In this document: positions 63,035 through 64,000 of the stretch, piece after piece
Position numbering within the stretch: the first letter of the stretch is position 1
How the letters are laid out: each line of letters begins with the position of its first letter
From: Kryptolebias marmoratus
Lineage: Eukaryota > Chordata > Actinopteri > Cyprinodontiformes > Rivulidae
Assembly (NCBI RefSeq): GCF_001649575.2
Contig: NC_051449.1
Span: 19,874,625 to 19,938,624 of the forward strand
Reading direction: 5' to 3'
DNA: 64,000 bases
The notes under the pieces: generated by a model
The model's database searches: none
The model's input: only the letters and a program-made list of their open reading frames with translations
Told to the model about the DNA's origin: nothing
Position numbers and translations under genes: made by a program

Positions 63035-64000
63035 CTGAAAGACAGAGGGAAAAACATTTACTTAGTGGTTTTTAAAACAGAGGAGAAAAATCGCCACGGA
63101 TAAGAATGAGTGTAATAGGAGATGAATGTCTTACTCCACACATACATACACTTAGAAAGTTTTTAATACACTCCCGTCTCACTTCAGCCAACGTCCACTT
63201 GACATGGCTGTTTGGCTGTCTCGCATTTTCTTGCAGCTGAAGTCAATTTATGTACCGTAAAAACTTATAGAAAAGTTGTTCAATAATACCGTTTAGCTAT
63301 AAAGCTTGTGCTTATTGTTAAATGTAATTTCTGGATGTCTGCAGCAGACTTTTAGGCTTTCAAAGAGATCTCTACAACATGTAAGATGTTAATTGTTCAT
63401 CAATTTTTAACAAAACCCAACGTCTAAAATGTCCATTTAAAGCAATGACAGACACATTTAAAAACCAAAAAGTGTTAAAAAGTGTGAAGAAGCTCCCCAC
63501 ATGTTTAATGCACATAAGCACAAAACCTTTCTTATCAACCTGCCTGCCTCGTGCACAGTCCTGCCCTCACTTATCTTTCAAGGGTCTTTATTTCACAGAA
63601 GAAAAACTGAATGTTTCAGCCACTTGACACCTCAACTGCAAAGTGACATTTTTATGAAGCTGTGCTGAATATAAATCGTGTGTTTAATGTGAGTGTCTAA
63701 GTAAGCAGCCCAGAGGGCTGTGCTGAAACCATGGGCTGTAAACAAACCAAGGCTCTGGGGAAACAGAAGTGGGCTGGCCCCAGCTCATTTCCTTCCACTT
63801 TATGTTCACAGCATGCAAGAGGAAATGAAACACGCCAAAAGGTTTCAAATGAAGGAGGGCGATGTGGAGGCTTGATGACGAAAACGTGGCAGAGGGTGGG
63901 AGGAATTCCTAGAATGTGAATGTGGCAGGGAAGAAATGATTTGTCTCTTGTGTGTCTGTGTGTGGTGAAAGACTGTGGGACAAGATGAGTGGAAAAGAAG
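63035..64000. other. PDE4 intron upstream of the long-form N-terminal exon
   Basis: Contains a diverged family B end at about 63,290-63,440 (gcagcagacttttaggcttt, caaagagatctctacaacat). Otherwise nothing is recognised. Confidence 0.45.

Overview
The window is vertebrate, and almost certainly teleost, nuclear DNA. Genes are split by GT-AG introns, the AT-rich non-coding DNA is full of fish-type repeats (Tc1-like, LINE tails, small inverted-repeat elements), and the proteins read as fish orthologues. No bacterial, organelle, CRISPR, tRNA or rRNA signal was seen.

Three genes are visible. (1) At the left edge, plus strand, there is only a terminal coding exon (1632-1725) of a gene I cannot name. 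(2) fzr1 (Fizzy-related/Cdh1, the APC/C activator) lies on the minus strand from about 10,030 to 3118. All 13 coding exons were resolved with matching phases and give 487 residues. (3) A cAMP-specific phosphodiesterase of the PDE4 family lies on the minus strand, is most like PDE4B, and fills 22,616 to beyond 63,034. Fifteen shared or long-form coding exons give 742 in-frame residues, with the extreme N-terminus outside the window. The order on the minus strand is long-form N-terminal region, UCR1, UCR2, catalytic domain, C-terminal tail.

The PDE4 gene is the most informative part. Besides the long form there are alternative first coding exons inside it: a PDE4B2-like short-form start (34,527 or 34,545), a PDE4B5/PDE4D6-like super-short exon (26,904-26,951, MPEANYL...), a 21-codon exon at 29,146-29,208 that starts MGLCCS and looks like an N-myristoyl/palmitoyl membrane anchor, and a weaker candidate long-form start at 58,924-59,009. 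All four have the splice phase needed for the exon they would join. The MGLCCS exon is the best candidate here for something undescribed.

Region by region: 1-2.6 kb, end of the unknown plus-strand gene; 2.1-10.1 kb, fzr1 with a GC-rich promoter around 10.0-10.26 kb; 10.3-20.3 kb, intergenic and repeat-rich; 20.3-22.6 kb, PDE4 3' UTR; 22.6-26.5 kb, catalytic domain and second half of UCR2; 26.9-34.5 kb, alternative starts and first half of UCR2; 34.6-51.9 kb, a large repeat-filled intron; 51.9-56.2 kb, UCR1; 56.2-63.0 kb, intron with LINE and Tc1 remnants, then the long-form N-terminal exon; 63.0-64 kb, intron.

The two main genes do not form a pathway: fzr1 drives APC/C-dependent proteolysis in late mitosis and G1, and PDE4 degrades cAMP. 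Three dispersed repeat families (called A, B and C below) recur through introns and intergenic DNA. Exon limits come from reading splice sites and homology by eye, so untranslated ends and promoters are approximate.
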